Assembly (NCBI GenBank): GCA_047974765.1
Contig: JBKECP010000009.1
Location: 228,606 to 292,605, forward strand
DNA: 64,000 nucleotides
Reading direction: 5' to 3'
DNA from: JBKECP01 sp047974765
GTDB taxonomy: Bacteria > Pseudomonadota > Gammaproteobacteria > Pseudomonadales > Halieaceae
Position numbers and translations under genes: made by a program
Notes under the pieces: generated by a model
What the model was told of the DNA's origin: nothing
What the model saw: the letters and a program-made list of their open reading frames with translations, nothing else
Database searches by the model: none
Shown here: piece by piece, positions 1 through 8,804 of the stretch
How positions within the stretch are numbered: the stretch's first letter is position 1
How the letters are laid out: the number at the start of each line of letters is the position of its first letter

Positions 1-2920
1 CGGAACCACTGGCCAGCATCAGCGGCAGAGCGCCAAATAAAGCGGCCAGAGTGGTCATCAGGATGGGTCTGAAACGCAGTATGGCTGCGCGATGAATAGC
101 CGCTCTGGGTGACAGGCCCTGTTTACGCTGGGCCTCAAGGGCAAAGTCCACCATCATGATGCCATTTTTTTTGACCAGACCAATCAGCAGCACAATGCCC
201 ACAACCGAGATCATGTCCAACGCCCGTCCGCTCAGTAGCAGAGCCAGCAGGGCGCCGACCGTAGCCGACGGCAAAGTGGATAAAATTGTGATCGGGTGAA
301 TGGTGCTTTCGTAAAGGACACCGAGCACGATGTACATCGTCAGTACCGCCGCCAGAATCAGCCATAGCGTATTGGACAGTGAATTGCGAAATGCCGCTGC
401 CGCCCCCTGAAAGGAAGACTCAATAGTCGCAGGCATCTGTAGCGCCTGTTGAACATCTTCGATGGCTTTAACGGCATCACCCAACGAGACACCTGGGCCA
501 GGATTAAATGACAGGGTTGTGGCCGGAAACTGGCCCTGGTGGTTGATCAGCAAGGGTGCTCTACGCTCACGGATAGTGGCTACGCTGGATAAGGGCGTAG
601 GTGTGCCGTTGCTGGCGGTAACAAAAATTTGTCGCAAACTGTCGGGGCTGCCAAACAGGCGCGGATCCACTTCCATAATGACGCGATACTGGTTGGACTG
701 GGTAAACAGGGTTGCAATCTGGCGTTGACCGAAAGCGTTGTAAAGGGTATCTGCAATATCGGTAACATCCAGTCCCAGTCGTGCAGCGGCATCCCTGTCG
801 ATATCGACATAGGCCTCCACGCCCTGTTGCTGCAAGTCTGCAGCTACATCGCTCAGTTCCGATCGCGCATTGAGGGCGTCAACCAGTTGCGGCACCCATT
901 CGCGCAGCAGATCGCTGTCGAGGGTCGTCAGGGTGAATTGGTATTGGGTGCGGCTGACTCTGTCCTCAATGGTCAGCTCCTGCACGGGCTGGAACCAGGC
1001 ATTGATACCCTTAATCTCAGCTGCTTGCGCACGCAGGCGTTCGATAACGCTGAAAATACTCTCTGAGCGTTCATCGTGAGGTGGCAGATTGATAAAAAGA
1101 CGGCCGCTGTTAATGGTTACGTTAGTTCCGTCTACACCAATAAAGGAGGACAGGCTGTCGATACCTGGATCTTCCAGTAGTGCCACCGCCAGTTGTTGCT
1201 GGCGCTGGGCCATGGCACTGAAGGAAATATCCTGGGGTGCTTCGGTGACTACCTGAATGACACTGGCATCCTGTGTGGGGAAAAAATCCTTGTCCACAGC
1301 CAGGTAGAGTCCACCTGTTAGCGCAATTGTCGCCAGCATGACCATCAGGGCCGGGCCCTGATGGTCCAGCACCCAGTTGAGACTATGGCCGTAGCGACTG
1401 ATGAGGCGGCTTAAAAAATCCTCTTTATCATCATTCGGTGTTGTGTGCAGCATGCGCGCGCACATCATGGGGGTCAGTGTCAGTGATACCACCAGTGAAA
1501 TGGCAATCGCCACGGCCAGTGTGATGGCGAATTCATGAAAGAGGCGGCCAACCACGTCGGGCATGAACAGCAGGGGAATCAGCACGGCAATGAGTGAAAA
1601 AGTCAGTGAGGTGAGGGTAAAGCCAATTTCAGCGGAACCTTTTAATGCGGCGTTCATCGGTGACTCACCCAGTTCCCGGTGGCGGGCCACATTTTCCAGC
1701 ATTACGATGGCGTCATCGACGACAAAGCCTGTAGCGATAGTCAATGCCATCAGCGTAAGGTTGTTGATGGAAAAATTCATCAGGTACATAAAGGCAAAGG
1801 TGCCCACTAAAGACAGTGGCACAGCAATGCTGGGGATAATTGTGGCGGCTGCACTGCGCAGGAAAACAAAAGTCACCATCACCACTAAAAAAATGGCAAA
1901 CAGCAACTCGTTCTGGGTGTCGTGTACCGATGCGCGGATACTGTGAGTGCGGTCCGTCAATAAAGTGACGTCAACTGAATCCGGCAGGGTGGCTGTCAGC
2001 TGTGGCAGCAGTTGTCGCACCCGGTCAGTTACCTCGATTACATTGGCACCTGGCTGGCGCTGTACATTCAGTAGCACCGCAGGCTGTTCGTTGGCCCAGG
2101 CTGCCAGAAAACGATCTTCAGCACCATCGACAATGGTTGCCACATCACCCAGGCGCAAGGGAGCACCGTCCTGATAGTTGACAATCAGTTCCCGGTAATC
2201 CTTTACCGAGCGGATCTGGTCATTGGCGTCGAGCATGGTGCTGCGGGTTGGTCCGTCAAAACTGCCCTTGGGTTGGTTGACATTGGTGGCGGCAATTGTC
2301 TGACGTACGTTGTCCAGGCTGAGGCCATAGGAGGCCAATGCCATCGGGTTGACCAGCACCCGCAAGGCGGGCCGCTGACCGCCAGCCAGGCTGACCATAC
2401 CCACACCGGACAACTGGGCGAGCTTCTGGGCCATACGGGTGTCGACCATATCGTGTACTTCTGGCAATGGCAGGCTGTCAGAGCTGATGGCCAGTGTCAG
2501 AATGGGGGCGTCAGCCGGATTGACTTTGCGGTAGATCGGCGGTGTGGGCAAATCGTTGGGCAACAGATTCTGGGCTGTATTCATGGCCGCCTGTACCTCT
2601 TGCTCGGCCACACCCAGATCCACATTCAGGCCAAATTGCAAGGTAATGACCGAGGCTCCACCGGAACTGGTGGATGACATCTGCCTGAGTCCGGGAATCT
2701 GGCCCAGGTGACGTTCCAGTGGTGCGGTAATGGTGCGGGCAATGACATCGGGGCTGGCGCCGCTTTGAAAGGTGAAAACCTGGATAATGGGATAATCCAC
2801 CTGTGGCAGTGCCGCTACCGGTAGTATCCGCCAGGCAATCAGGCCCGCTGCCAGAAAGGCCAGCATCAACAGTGATGTGGCCACCGGTCTGAGAATAAAA
2901 AGTCGGGAGATATTGCTCAT
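1..2920 (-). CDS. RND efflux permease, MdtB/MuxB-like (3' end off window)
   Basis: Inner-membrane proton-driven pump of the resistance-nodulation-division superfamily, which works with the periplasmic adaptor encoded just upstream. Reading minus from the ATG at 2920, the protein begins MSNISRLFILRPVATSLLML, the usual first membrane helix. It then has a porter-domain segment containing VDYPIIQV, which resembles MdtB/MuxB-type pumps more than AcrB. The TM4 proton-relay motif VVDDAIVMLEN is present, with the aspartate pair at about residues 402-403. About 973 codons are visible and the family is about 1030-1050 residues long, so only the last 60-80 residues should lie outside the window. It starts 10 bases after the adaptor stop codon, so the two are one operon. 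The substrate cannot be read from the sequence. Confidence 0.93.
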   Translation of the reverse strand, partial: MSNISRLFILRPVATSLLMLAFLAAGLIAWRILPVAALPQVDYPIIQVFTFQSGASPDVIARTITAPLERHLGQIPGLRQMSSTSSGGASVITLQFGLNVDLGVAEQEVQAAMNTAQNLLPNDLPTPPIYRKVNPADAPILTLAISSDSLPLPEVHDMVDTRMAQKLAQLSGVGMVSLAGGQRPALRVLVNPMALASYGLSLDNVRQTIAATNVNQPKGSFDGPTRSTMLDANDQIRSVKDYRELIVNYQDGAPLRLGDVATIVDGAEDRFLAAWANEQPAVLLNVQRQPGANVIEVTDRVRQLLPQLTATLPDSVDVTLLTDRTHSIRASVHDTQNELLFAIFLVVMVTFVFLRSAAATIIPSIAVPLSLVGTFAFMYLMNFSINNLTLMALTIATGFVVDDAIVMLENVARHRELGESPMNAALKGSAEIGFTLTSLTFSLIAVLIPLLFMPDVVGRLFHEFAITLAVAIAISLVVSLTLTPMMCARMLHTTPNDDKEDFLSRLISRYGHSLNWVLDHQGPALMVMLATIALTGGLYLAVDKDFFPTQDASVIQVVTEAPQDISFSAMAQRQQQLAVALLEDPGIDSLSSFIGVDGTNVTINSGRLFINLPPHDERSESIFSVIERLRAQAAEIKGINAWFQPVQELTIEDRVSRTQYQFTLTTLDSDLLREWVPQLVDALNARSELSDVAADLQQQGVEAYVDIDRDAAARLGLDVTDIADTLYNAFGQRQIATLFTQSNQYRVIMEVDPRLFGSPDSLRQIFVTASNGTPTPLSSVATIRERRAPLLINHQGQFPATTLSFNPGPGVSLGDAVKAIEDVQQALQMPATIESSFQGAAAAFRNSLSNTLWLILAAVLTMYIVLGVLYESTIHPITILSTLPSATVGALLALLLSGRALDMISVVGIVLLIGLVKKNGIMMVDFALEAQRKQGLSPRAAIHRAAILRFRPILMTTLAALFGALPLMLASGS

Positions 2921-2930
2921 GGTGATCTGG

Positions 2931-4217
2931 TCAAGAGGCGCCGCGTGGTGCCCGGCGATCTTCGCCGGGCGGTGGTCCGCGGCGCTCACCCTCCGGGCGG
3001 CCCCGGGGTGGCTGATCTGCTGTATTTTGTTTGATGGTCTCCCTGACAGAAGCTGCCGTGTCACCTGTGGCGGGATTAACCGTAACATCCCTGCCGTCAC
3101 GCAAACGGTCAAGTCCTTCCAGTACGATCATCTCACCGGCTTCCAGACCGCTGTTAATAGCTACCTGATTGTCTGAGGATGCGCCCAGTGTCACTTCGCG
3201 CAGGTAGGATTTATTGTCTTCAATAACATAAACATAGCTTCTATCTGTGCCGTACTGAACTGCGTCAGAGGGTACGGTAACAACGGATTTGAGCGTACTC
3301 AGGCGCAGTTGCACATTGACAAACTGGTTGGGGAAGAGAGCGTTGTCGGTATTGTCAAAATGTGCGCGCACCCGCAAAGTGCCGGTGCTCAAATCAATCT
3401 GGTTGTCCAGTGTTGTCAATACGCCGCTGGCCAGTATCTGTTGTTCACTGCGATCAAAAACCTCCACAGTCAGTTTTTTGTCACCGCCAAAGGCACGGCG
3501 CAGTGCCGGTACATCCACTTCCGGTACGGTAAAGTTAACGGCAATGGGCTGTAATTGGGTAATAGTGACAATACCTTCGCTGTCGCCACTGGTCAGCAGA
3601 TTGCCCTGGTCAACCTTGCGCAGACCAAGTTTGCCGGAAATGGGTGCCTCGATACGGGTCCAGGATAATTGCAGACGGGCATCTTCAACCTGGGCCTGGT
3701 TGGCCCGCAAGGTACCTTGCAGCTCATTGACCAGTGCACGCTGATCACTTAATTGCTGGCGGGCAATGGAATCCTGTTGCCACAGGGTTTCATACAAAGC
3801 CAGATCAGTACGGGCGTTGTCGAGCTTGGCCTGGTTTTGTTGTAGTTGGCCCTCGGCCTGTTCCAGTTGAGCCTGGTAGGGCAGGGGGTCGATCAGTGCC
3901 AGCAAGGTGCCCTTTTTTATCTCGGCACCTTCTTCAAAAGCCAGTTCTTCCAGTACGCCATTAACGCGGCTGCGCACAGTAACTGTATTCAGGGGCGTGA
4001 CAGTGCCGATGGATTTTATCTGCAGGTTCAGGTTGCCGAGGCTGGCGGGCTGGGCGCTGACCACGGCGGGTTGCCGGAAGGCTCTGCGCCAGTCCTCAGG
4101 CGCTTTCGCCTGTGGGCTGGAACTGATCAGATGCCAGCCACCGCCAACCGCAGCGGCGATAGCGACAATAATCAGCAAAGGTTTGCGGTATCTGAAAGAC
4201 GTGGAGAGTTCAGTCAT
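2931..4217 (-). CDS. RND efflux periplasmic adaptor (MdtA-like membrane fusion protein)
   Basis: 428-residue HlyD/MFP-family adaptor that links the inner-membrane RND pump to an outer-membrane channel. It has one N-terminal membrane anchor (about residues 12-30, LLIIVAIAAAVGGGWHLIS). A lipoyl half-motif follows, then a long alpha-hairpin (about residues 110-180, rich in Q, A and L), the second lipoyl half around APISGKLGLRKVDQGNL, and beta-barrel and membrane-proximal domains. The C-terminal tail (about the last 35 residues) is unusually rich in P, R and G (PPRGRPEGERRGPPPGEDRR). Such a tail is common but functionally unclear in MdtA-type adaptors. It is the first gene of the efflux operon. 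No regulator gene is adjacent, since the next gene upstream encodes a peptidase. Confidence 0.93.
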   Translation of the reverse strand: MTELSTSFRYRKPLLIIVAIAAAVGGGWHLISSSPQAKAPEDWRRAFRQPAVVSAQPASLGNLNLQIKSIGTVTPLNTVTVRSRVNGVLEELAFEEGAEIKKGTLLALIDPLPYQAQLEQAEGQLQQNQAKLDNARTDLALYETLWQQDSIARQQLSDQRALVNELQGTLRANQAQVEDARLQLSWTRIEAPISGKLGLRKVDQGNLLTSGDSEGIVTITQLQPIAVNFTVPEVDVPALRRAFGGDKKLTVEVFDRSEQQILASGVLTTLDNQIDLSTGTLRVRAHFDNTDNALFPNQFVNVQLRLSTLKSVVTVPSDAVQYGTDRSYVYVIEDNKSYLREVTLGASSDNQVAINSGLEAGEMIVLEGLDRLRDGRDVTVNPATGDTAASVRETIKQNTADQPPRGRPEGERRGPPPGEDRRAPRGAS

Positions 4218-4420
4218 AGTCAGGGTAGCATATTGATATAGTCAGCGCGTTACTGTAGGTGAGAACTGTGTGGATAGGTACCGGATTTACACTACTTTAC
4301 CTTGATGATATTCAGAGCCACAGGATTTGAAAGATTTTATCTGATGTTGTTGAGGGCGGGCGATCAGATACGCTGGTATTGCCTTGATGGCTCGTTTGAG
4401 CCCGTATGGTTAACGGGCTA

Positions 4421-4594
4421 TATATCAACCTGGCCATCAAATAGATGAATCCCTCACTATTTGATGGTTGCCCCTGAAAATCAGCGGAATTTGTGAAATT
4501 CCTTGGTTTTTATGGACTCACGCAGACTTACCGCCTGCGGCGGCACATTCATGTGCCGCTTATTCATTTGGCTAAAAGCTTGTCGGCTTAATAA
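4421..4594 (-). repeat. Dispersed hairpin-rich repeat, copy A
   Basis: About 174 bp lying between the S9 peptidase stop and the adaptor gene. It is related to copies at 7124-7296, 11461-11646 and 62707-62776. It contains a perfect 11-bp inverted repeat (CCATCAAATAG at 4434-4444 with CTATTTGATGG at 4457-4467), a perfect GGAATTT-type hairpin near 4486-4502, and a 9-bp inverted repeat (GCGGCACAT at 4540-4548, ATGTGCCGC at 4551-4559). The outer ends (TATCAACC... / ...GGCTTAATA) are degenerate versions of the terminal repeat of copy C. No ORF is present. The strand given is the orientation in which it aligns with copy C. Confidence 0.75.
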
Positions 4595-4607
4595 TCTGAG
4601 CAGCCCG

Positions 4608-7085
4608 CTATTCAGGCTTCAGGTTTGCCTCCATTAGCCGGAAAATACGCCGGTATTCATCCAGCCAGGATTCGGGGTTGCTAAAGCCGTGACCATCCAG
4701 TGGGTAGATAGCCATTTCAAAATCCGGTTTTTTCAGCTCCAGCAGGCGTTGCACCATTAATACCGAATCCTGGAAAAAAACGTTGTCATCCTGCATGCCA
4801 GAGGCAATCAGCAGCGGATTTTTTAAACCGGCAACATGGTTAATCGGTGAGCTGCGTTCGTAGGCCTGGGGATCAATCAATGGCGTATTGAGAATGCGGC
4901 GGGTGTAGTCATTTTCATAGTGCATCCAGTCGGCGACCGGGCGCAGGGCCGCACCGGCGGCAAAGGCATCTGGTGTCCGAAACAGTGCCATAAAGGTCAT
5001 AAAGCCTCCGTAGGAGCCACCATAAATACCGACTCGTTTGGCATCGACCTGATAGTTTTTGACCAGATAATCAATGCCGTCCAGGTAATCTTCGAGTTCC
5101 GGGTGCCCCATATTGCGATAAATGGCTGTGCGCCAGTTGCGGCCATAGCCTTTGGAAGCGCGATAATCCATATCCAGTACGATATAACCGGCTTCGGTGA
5201 GTAGAGTGTGAAACATGAACTCACGAAAATAATAAGGCCAGCCCAGGTGGGCGTTCTGGGTATAGCCTGCACCGTGGACAAACATGACTGCTGGCCAGGA
5301 TTTGGTCGCATCATAATTTTTGGGCAGATAGAGTTTGGAATAAATAGGGCGGTCAGTGTGAGAGGACGGTACCTCGATAATGTCCGGTACTGTCCAGTCA
5401 ATATCGGCGTAGCGTTTGGATACGGTATGAGTGAGCTGGCGTACCGGGCCGCTGCCATTGCTGCTGCCAATATAGAGATCGGCGTGACGGTCAATATAAG
5501 AACGCAGGATCAGCAGCCTGTCACCTTCGGGTGAGAGTACGAAACTGCTGACACCATCGAGGTGACTGATCTGCTCCAGTTTGCTGTACGCTGAACCGTC
5601 AGATACCAGGCCGTCAGATGCCAGGCCGTCAGATGATAGTGCAATGCGGTAGATTTGATAATTGCCAGGATGAGTGCGGTTGGCAACAACATAGGCATAA
5701 CGACCATTGCGATCAATTTTGGGTTCGCGCACAACAAAATTGCCACGACTGAGCTGTCTGGCTTTGCGCTCGTCAATCTGTTTCAGATAAAAATGGGCAT
5801 AGCCGCTTTCTTCAGATAGATACCAGAGTGTTTTGCTATCTGGCAGCCAGCCAAAATCATTGTATTCCCAGTTGATCCAGGCACTGTCTGTCAGGTGGTG
5901 CTGAAGCCGGAGTTGTGTGTGGCTGTCTGCGGGGGTGAGTGTGGCCAGCCAGCGATCCTTGAAATCATTGGCAATAAACTGAATGGCAAGATTTTTGCCG
6001 TCTGCACTCCAGATCAGCTGATGGATACTGAGACTGCGTATATCTGGCGCTTTGAGCGCTGCCTCCACCTGCTCGCGGTCAGCACCATGATCAACATGCC
6101 ATTCAAGAGCAGACTTGCGCAGTGCAGTCAGAGGGTCTTTGTCGATAGCCGGTAGCGAAGTCAAATCCACTGTATGAATTTCACTGTTGTTCAAATTAAC
6201 CAGCAGCAGTTTTTGTGGCGCTTGGATATCGCGGCCAACCCGGGTGCGAACCTCGCGCACAGCGATATAACCATCGGCGGTGACATAGTTGGGCATACTG
6301 GCTTTGCGACCTTCACTGGTATCAGTATCGGCATTGCTCACCACCAGCGCCAGATAGTCAGCGCCGGGCGCGATTGCCCGTTGCAGTACTTTGTAGGTTG
6401 TGCCCAGATAAATAGTACTGGCTTGTCGGGCGCGCCTGGCTTGCTGTTGTGCGCTGATTTTATTGCGGCGTCTGGTTTCAACAACAGTGGTGTATTTGCG
6501 TAGTTGGTGCGCGCGCAGAGAGTCGAAACCCGGTTCGGTTTCAGGGTCGTCCTGCAAACGCAAATCAGTGATTTGTTGTAGGGTTTTTGTGGTTAGTGAA
6601 TAGGCATGGAACTGTGCTTCACGTTCAAATAACAAGCGGCTGCCATCACTTGAAAAAAGCAACTGGCTTTCTTTGGCAGTGCTACGGGTGAGTCGTTGCA
6701 CCTCACCACTGGCGGATTGCTTCAGATAGATGTCTCCCTCCCAGAGCCATGCCTGCCAGTGGCCTGTGTGCGAGTAGACTGTATTGGAGCCTCCATCGTG
6801 AGGTGGTTCTGTCGGATCGATACGCTCAGCATCACCGCCGACAAGAGGCTGGCGATAGAGATCGCTGAAATCTTCCCCCTGGCGTTTTTGTCGGTAATAG
6901 ACGCTCTGGCCATCATCAGCCCAATAGGGTGAGGCGGGGGCATTGCCGATCCAGTCCGCATCGGACATGATCAGCTCCAGCGTAGGCTTTTCTGCTGTTG
7001 AATAAGGCGCTGCCGAACCTGGTACCGCCGTGCCAGTCAGATAAAACAGCAAGCACAAAGAAAAAAGAGAAAAACGGCTGTTCAC
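4608..7085 (-). CDS. Secreted S9-family prolyl oligopeptidase / dipeptidyl-peptidase
   Basis: Serine exopeptidase of the alpha/beta-hydrolase S9 family. It probably acts in the periplasm on peptides with proline or alanine near the N-terminus. The N-terminal two thirds form a beta-propeller-like WD40/PD40 region, and the C-terminal about 260 residues are the peptidase domain. The catalytic Ser lies in GGSYGG (Ser691), Asp in MQDDNV (about 766) and His in DGHGFSN (799). I choose the GTG at 7083-7085, giving 825 residues. It has GGAG six bases upstream and directly opens a signal peptide (NSRFSLFSLCLLFYLTGTAV...GSAA). The open frame continues upstream to 7235, but those 50 codons lie over repeat copy C and are not protein-like. 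Repeat copies A and C flank the gene. Confidence 0.9.
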   Translation of the reverse strand: MNSRFSLFSLCLLFYLTGTAVPGSAAPYSTAEKPTLELIMSDADWIGNAPASPYWADDGQSVYYRQKRQGEDFSDLYRQPLVGGDAERIDPTEPPHDGGSNTVYSHTGHWQAWLWEGDIYLKQSASGEVQRLTRSTAKESQLLFSSDGSRLLFEREAQFHAYSLTTKTLQQITDLRLQDDPETEPGFDSLRAHQLRKYTTVVETRRRNKISAQQQARRARQASTIYLGTTYKVLQRAIAPGADYLALVVSNADTDTSEGRKASMPNYVTADGYIAVREVRTRVGRDIQAPQKLLLVNLNNSEIHTVDLTSLPAIDKDPLTALRKSALEWHVDHGADREQVEAALKAPDIRSLSIHQLIWSADGKNLAIQFIANDFKDRWLATLTPADSHTQLRLQHHLTDSAWINWEYNDFGWLPDSKTLWYLSEESGYAHFYLKQIDERKARQLSRGNFVVREPKIDRNGRYAYVVANRTHPGNYQIYRIALSSDGLASDGLVSDGSAYSKLEQISHLDGVSSFVLSPEGDRLLILRSYIDRHADLYIGSSNGSGPVRQLTHTVSKRYADIDWTVPDIIEVPSSHTDRPIYSKLYLPKNYDATKSWPAVMFVHGAGYTQNAHLGWPYYFREFMFHTLLTEAGYIVLDMDYRASKGYGRNWRTAIYRNMGHPELEDYLDGIDYLVKNYQVDAKRVGIYGGSYGGFMTFMALFRTPDAFAAGAALRPVADWMHYENDYTRRILNTPLIDPQAYERSSPINHVAGLKNPLLIASGMQDDNVFFQDSVLMVQRLLELKKPDFEMAIYPLDGHGFSNPESWLDEYRRIFRLMEANLKPE

Positions 7086-7123
7086 GGCGGTCTCCACAGA
7101 TTTATTAATGGCCGCTGGCGATA

Positions 7124-7296
7124 CTATTAACCCGACAATAATTATTGTCAGGTTAATAGGGCGGCACAGGTAGTGTCGCCCATTGGCGTAGCCAATGTAA
7201 GCCCTTGACTGGCGAGGAAAGTCACACTTTTTCACAGCCAGGAAAGGGCGGCAATTAAATAGATCAACGAGACCTATTTAATTGCCGGGTTAATAG
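7124..7296 (+). repeat. Dispersed hairpin-rich repeat, copy C (most complete, MITE-like)
   Basis: 173-bp element ended by perfect 11-bp inverted repeats (CTATTAACCCG at 7124-7134, CGGGTTAATAG at 7286-7296) and flanked on both sides by TA. This suggests a TA target duplication of the kind made by IS630/mariner-type transposases. Its interior is almost entirely paired: a 36-base hairpin at 7124-7159; CATTGGC-gta-GCCAATG at 7181-7197; a long stem built from GCCCTT-ga-CTGGC and GCCAG-ga-AAGGGC; and a perfect 13-bp stem (7250-7262 with 7274-7286). It has no coding capacity. It lies between the S9 peptidase start and the DAHP synthase promoter region. Confidence 0.8.
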
Positions 7297-7459
7297 TACG
7301 GACTTTTGTTGTGCCACGGGGCTTTTTTGTAAAATCGTGATTGTGAAATTATGACGGTGAATCGTGGCACTGTGATAGAGCTGATGCCAGAACGGCTGTG
7401 CCAGTGGTATATTGTGCACCAAAGAAACTGTATGGCTGCCAGAATTCAAGGGTTAACGC

Positions 7460-8512
7460 ATGACAAGTAGTACAGATGATTTACGCATTCGCAAAACGAA
7501 TGAGCTGATGTCCCCGGAAAGTATTATCCATGATATTGCTGTTTCTGATGCGGCGGCTGATACAGTGCAGCAGGCGCGACGCAGCATTCACAATATTCTC
7601 ACGGGTGAGGATGATCGTTTATTGGCTATTGTTGGCCCCTGTTCTATTCACGACCCCGCCGCCGCCAGGGATTATGCCAGTCGCCTGCGGGCGGCGGCAG
7701 ACAACGTGATGGATGATGTTTTTGTGGTAATGCGGGTTTATTTTGAAAAGCCGCGCACCATCGTTGGCTGGAAGGGACTGATTAATGATCCGGACCTGAA
7801 CAACACCTTCCAGATTAATAAGGGGCTGCGACTGGCGCGCCAATTGTTGCTTGACCTGGCCAACCTGGGGCTGCCCACAGGTACTGAATACCTGGATCTA
7901 ATCAGTCCCCAGTATATTGCTGATCTGGTCAGCTGGGGCGCTATCGGTGCCCGTACGACTGAGAGCCAAACTCACCGTGAGCTGGCTTCGGGCCTGTCAT
8001 GTCCTGTTGGTTTTAAAAATGCGACTGACGGTGATATTCAGGTGGCTATCGACGCTATCAAATCTGCCTCCCAGCCGCATCATTTTCTGTCAGTTACCAA
8101 GCAGGGGCACTCGGCCATTTTCCAGACAGCAGGCAATGAGGATTGTCATGTAATTTTGCGCGGTGGCAAACACCCCAACTACGATATGTTCTCGGTCGAT
8201 GATACCGGTGTCATGTTGGGTAAAGCCGGTTTGCCTGCGCGTATCATGATTGATGCCAGCCACGCCAACAGCCGTAAAATACCGGCTCGTCAAATTGATG
8301 TGGTGCGTGATATTGCCACGCAGGTAAGTCGGGGCAGTCGCAGTATTTTTGGTGTGATGATTGAAAGCAACCTGGTGGCGGGACGCCAGGATGTGGTTTC
8401 GGGTCAAGCTGCCACTTATGGCCAGAGTATTACTGATGCCTGTATTGGCTGGGAAGATACCGACAGGCTGCTGACTGAACTGGCGACAGCGGTGCGCGCA
8501 CGGCGCCATTAA
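7460..8512 (+). CDS. 3-deoxy-7-phosphoheptulonate synthase (DAHP synthase, class I AroF/G/H type)
   Basis: Condenses phosphoenolpyruvate and erythrose 4-phosphate, the first step of the shikimate pathway to aromatic amino acids. The 350-residue length matches the AroFGH family. Visible motifs are IVGPCSIHDP near residue 57, the PEP-binding stretch KPRTIVGWKGLINDP near residue 96, the ARTTESQTHRELASG loop and the metal-binding DASHANS near residue 270. Which aromatic amino acid inhibits it cannot be decided here. Upstream, between repeat copy C and the gene, an 8-bp inverted repeat (GTGCCACG at 7311-7318, CGTGGCAC at 7363-7370) could be a regulatory site, but it is unassigned. The gene appears monocistronic. 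Confidence 0.95.
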   Translation: MTSSTDDLRIRKTNELMSPESIIHDIAVSDAAADTVQQARRSIHNILTGEDDRLLAIVGPCSIHDPAAARDYASRLRAAADNVMDDVFVVMRVYFEKPRTIVGWKGLINDPDLNNTFQINKGLRLARQLLLDLANLGLPTGTEYLDLISPQYIADLVSWGAIGARTTESQTHRELASGLSCPVGFKNATDGDIQVAIDAIKSASQPHHFLSVTKQGHSAIFQTAGNEDCHVILRGGKHPNYDMFSVDDTGVMLGKAGLPARIMIDASHANSRKIPARQIDVVRDIATQVSRGSRSIFGVMIESNLVAGRQDVVSGQAATYGQSITDACIGWEDTDRLLTELATAVRARRH

Positions 8513-8540
8513 TCCGGCAGGCATTTGCTGCCGCCTGAGA

Positions 8541-8744
8541 CAGTACAAGAATGCGCCGCAGATTCATCTGCATAAACCTGGTGATTCCTCGGTTGATTTT
8601 ATTGTACGACCCGGGGCAAATATGGAGGATTTCTGGAAGGTATATTGGTATATCGTCCGGGAAGTAAAGCTGCGTTTTGATCGGGAGAGTATCAGGGTGC
8701 CTTTTCCTCAGCGCGATGTACATATTCACCCGCATCAAGTCTGA
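8541..8744 (+). pseudogene. Remnant of an mscS-type mechanosensitive channel gene (C-terminal end only)
   Basis: The gap after DAHP synthase carries an open frame ending in TGA at 8742-8744. It translates to the extreme C-terminal domain of MscS-family channels: APQIHLHKPGDSSVDFIVRP, then EDFWKVYWYIVREVKLRFD, then IRVPFPQRDVHIH. The closing IPFPQRDVH-type signature and the DSSV.F.VRP strand are characteristic. The membrane helices and most of the beta domain are absent, because the frame begins at the stop of the upstream gene. It has no convincing start codon or ribosome-binding site. It is best read as the decaying 3' end of a deleted mscS-like gene. Confidence 0.8.
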
Positions 8745-8804
8745 ATAAGGGCAAGATCTGGTTTTTTACCAGAGTTTTGTACGAGCAATACGGTCGACTG
8801 TTTT

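Noticed and set aside
629..1066. 145-codon plus-strand frame within the RND gene
   Set aside because: Antisense shadow of the RND permease, whose motifs are intact in the other strand.
7264..7449. 61-codon minus-strand frame upstream of DAHP synthase
   Set aside because: Lies across the end of repeat copy C and the likely DAHP synthase promoter; the composition is not protein-like.
8521..8537. GGCAGGCATTTGCTGCC-like hairpin after DAHP synthase as a terminator
   Set aside because: The stem is bulged and no T-tract follows.
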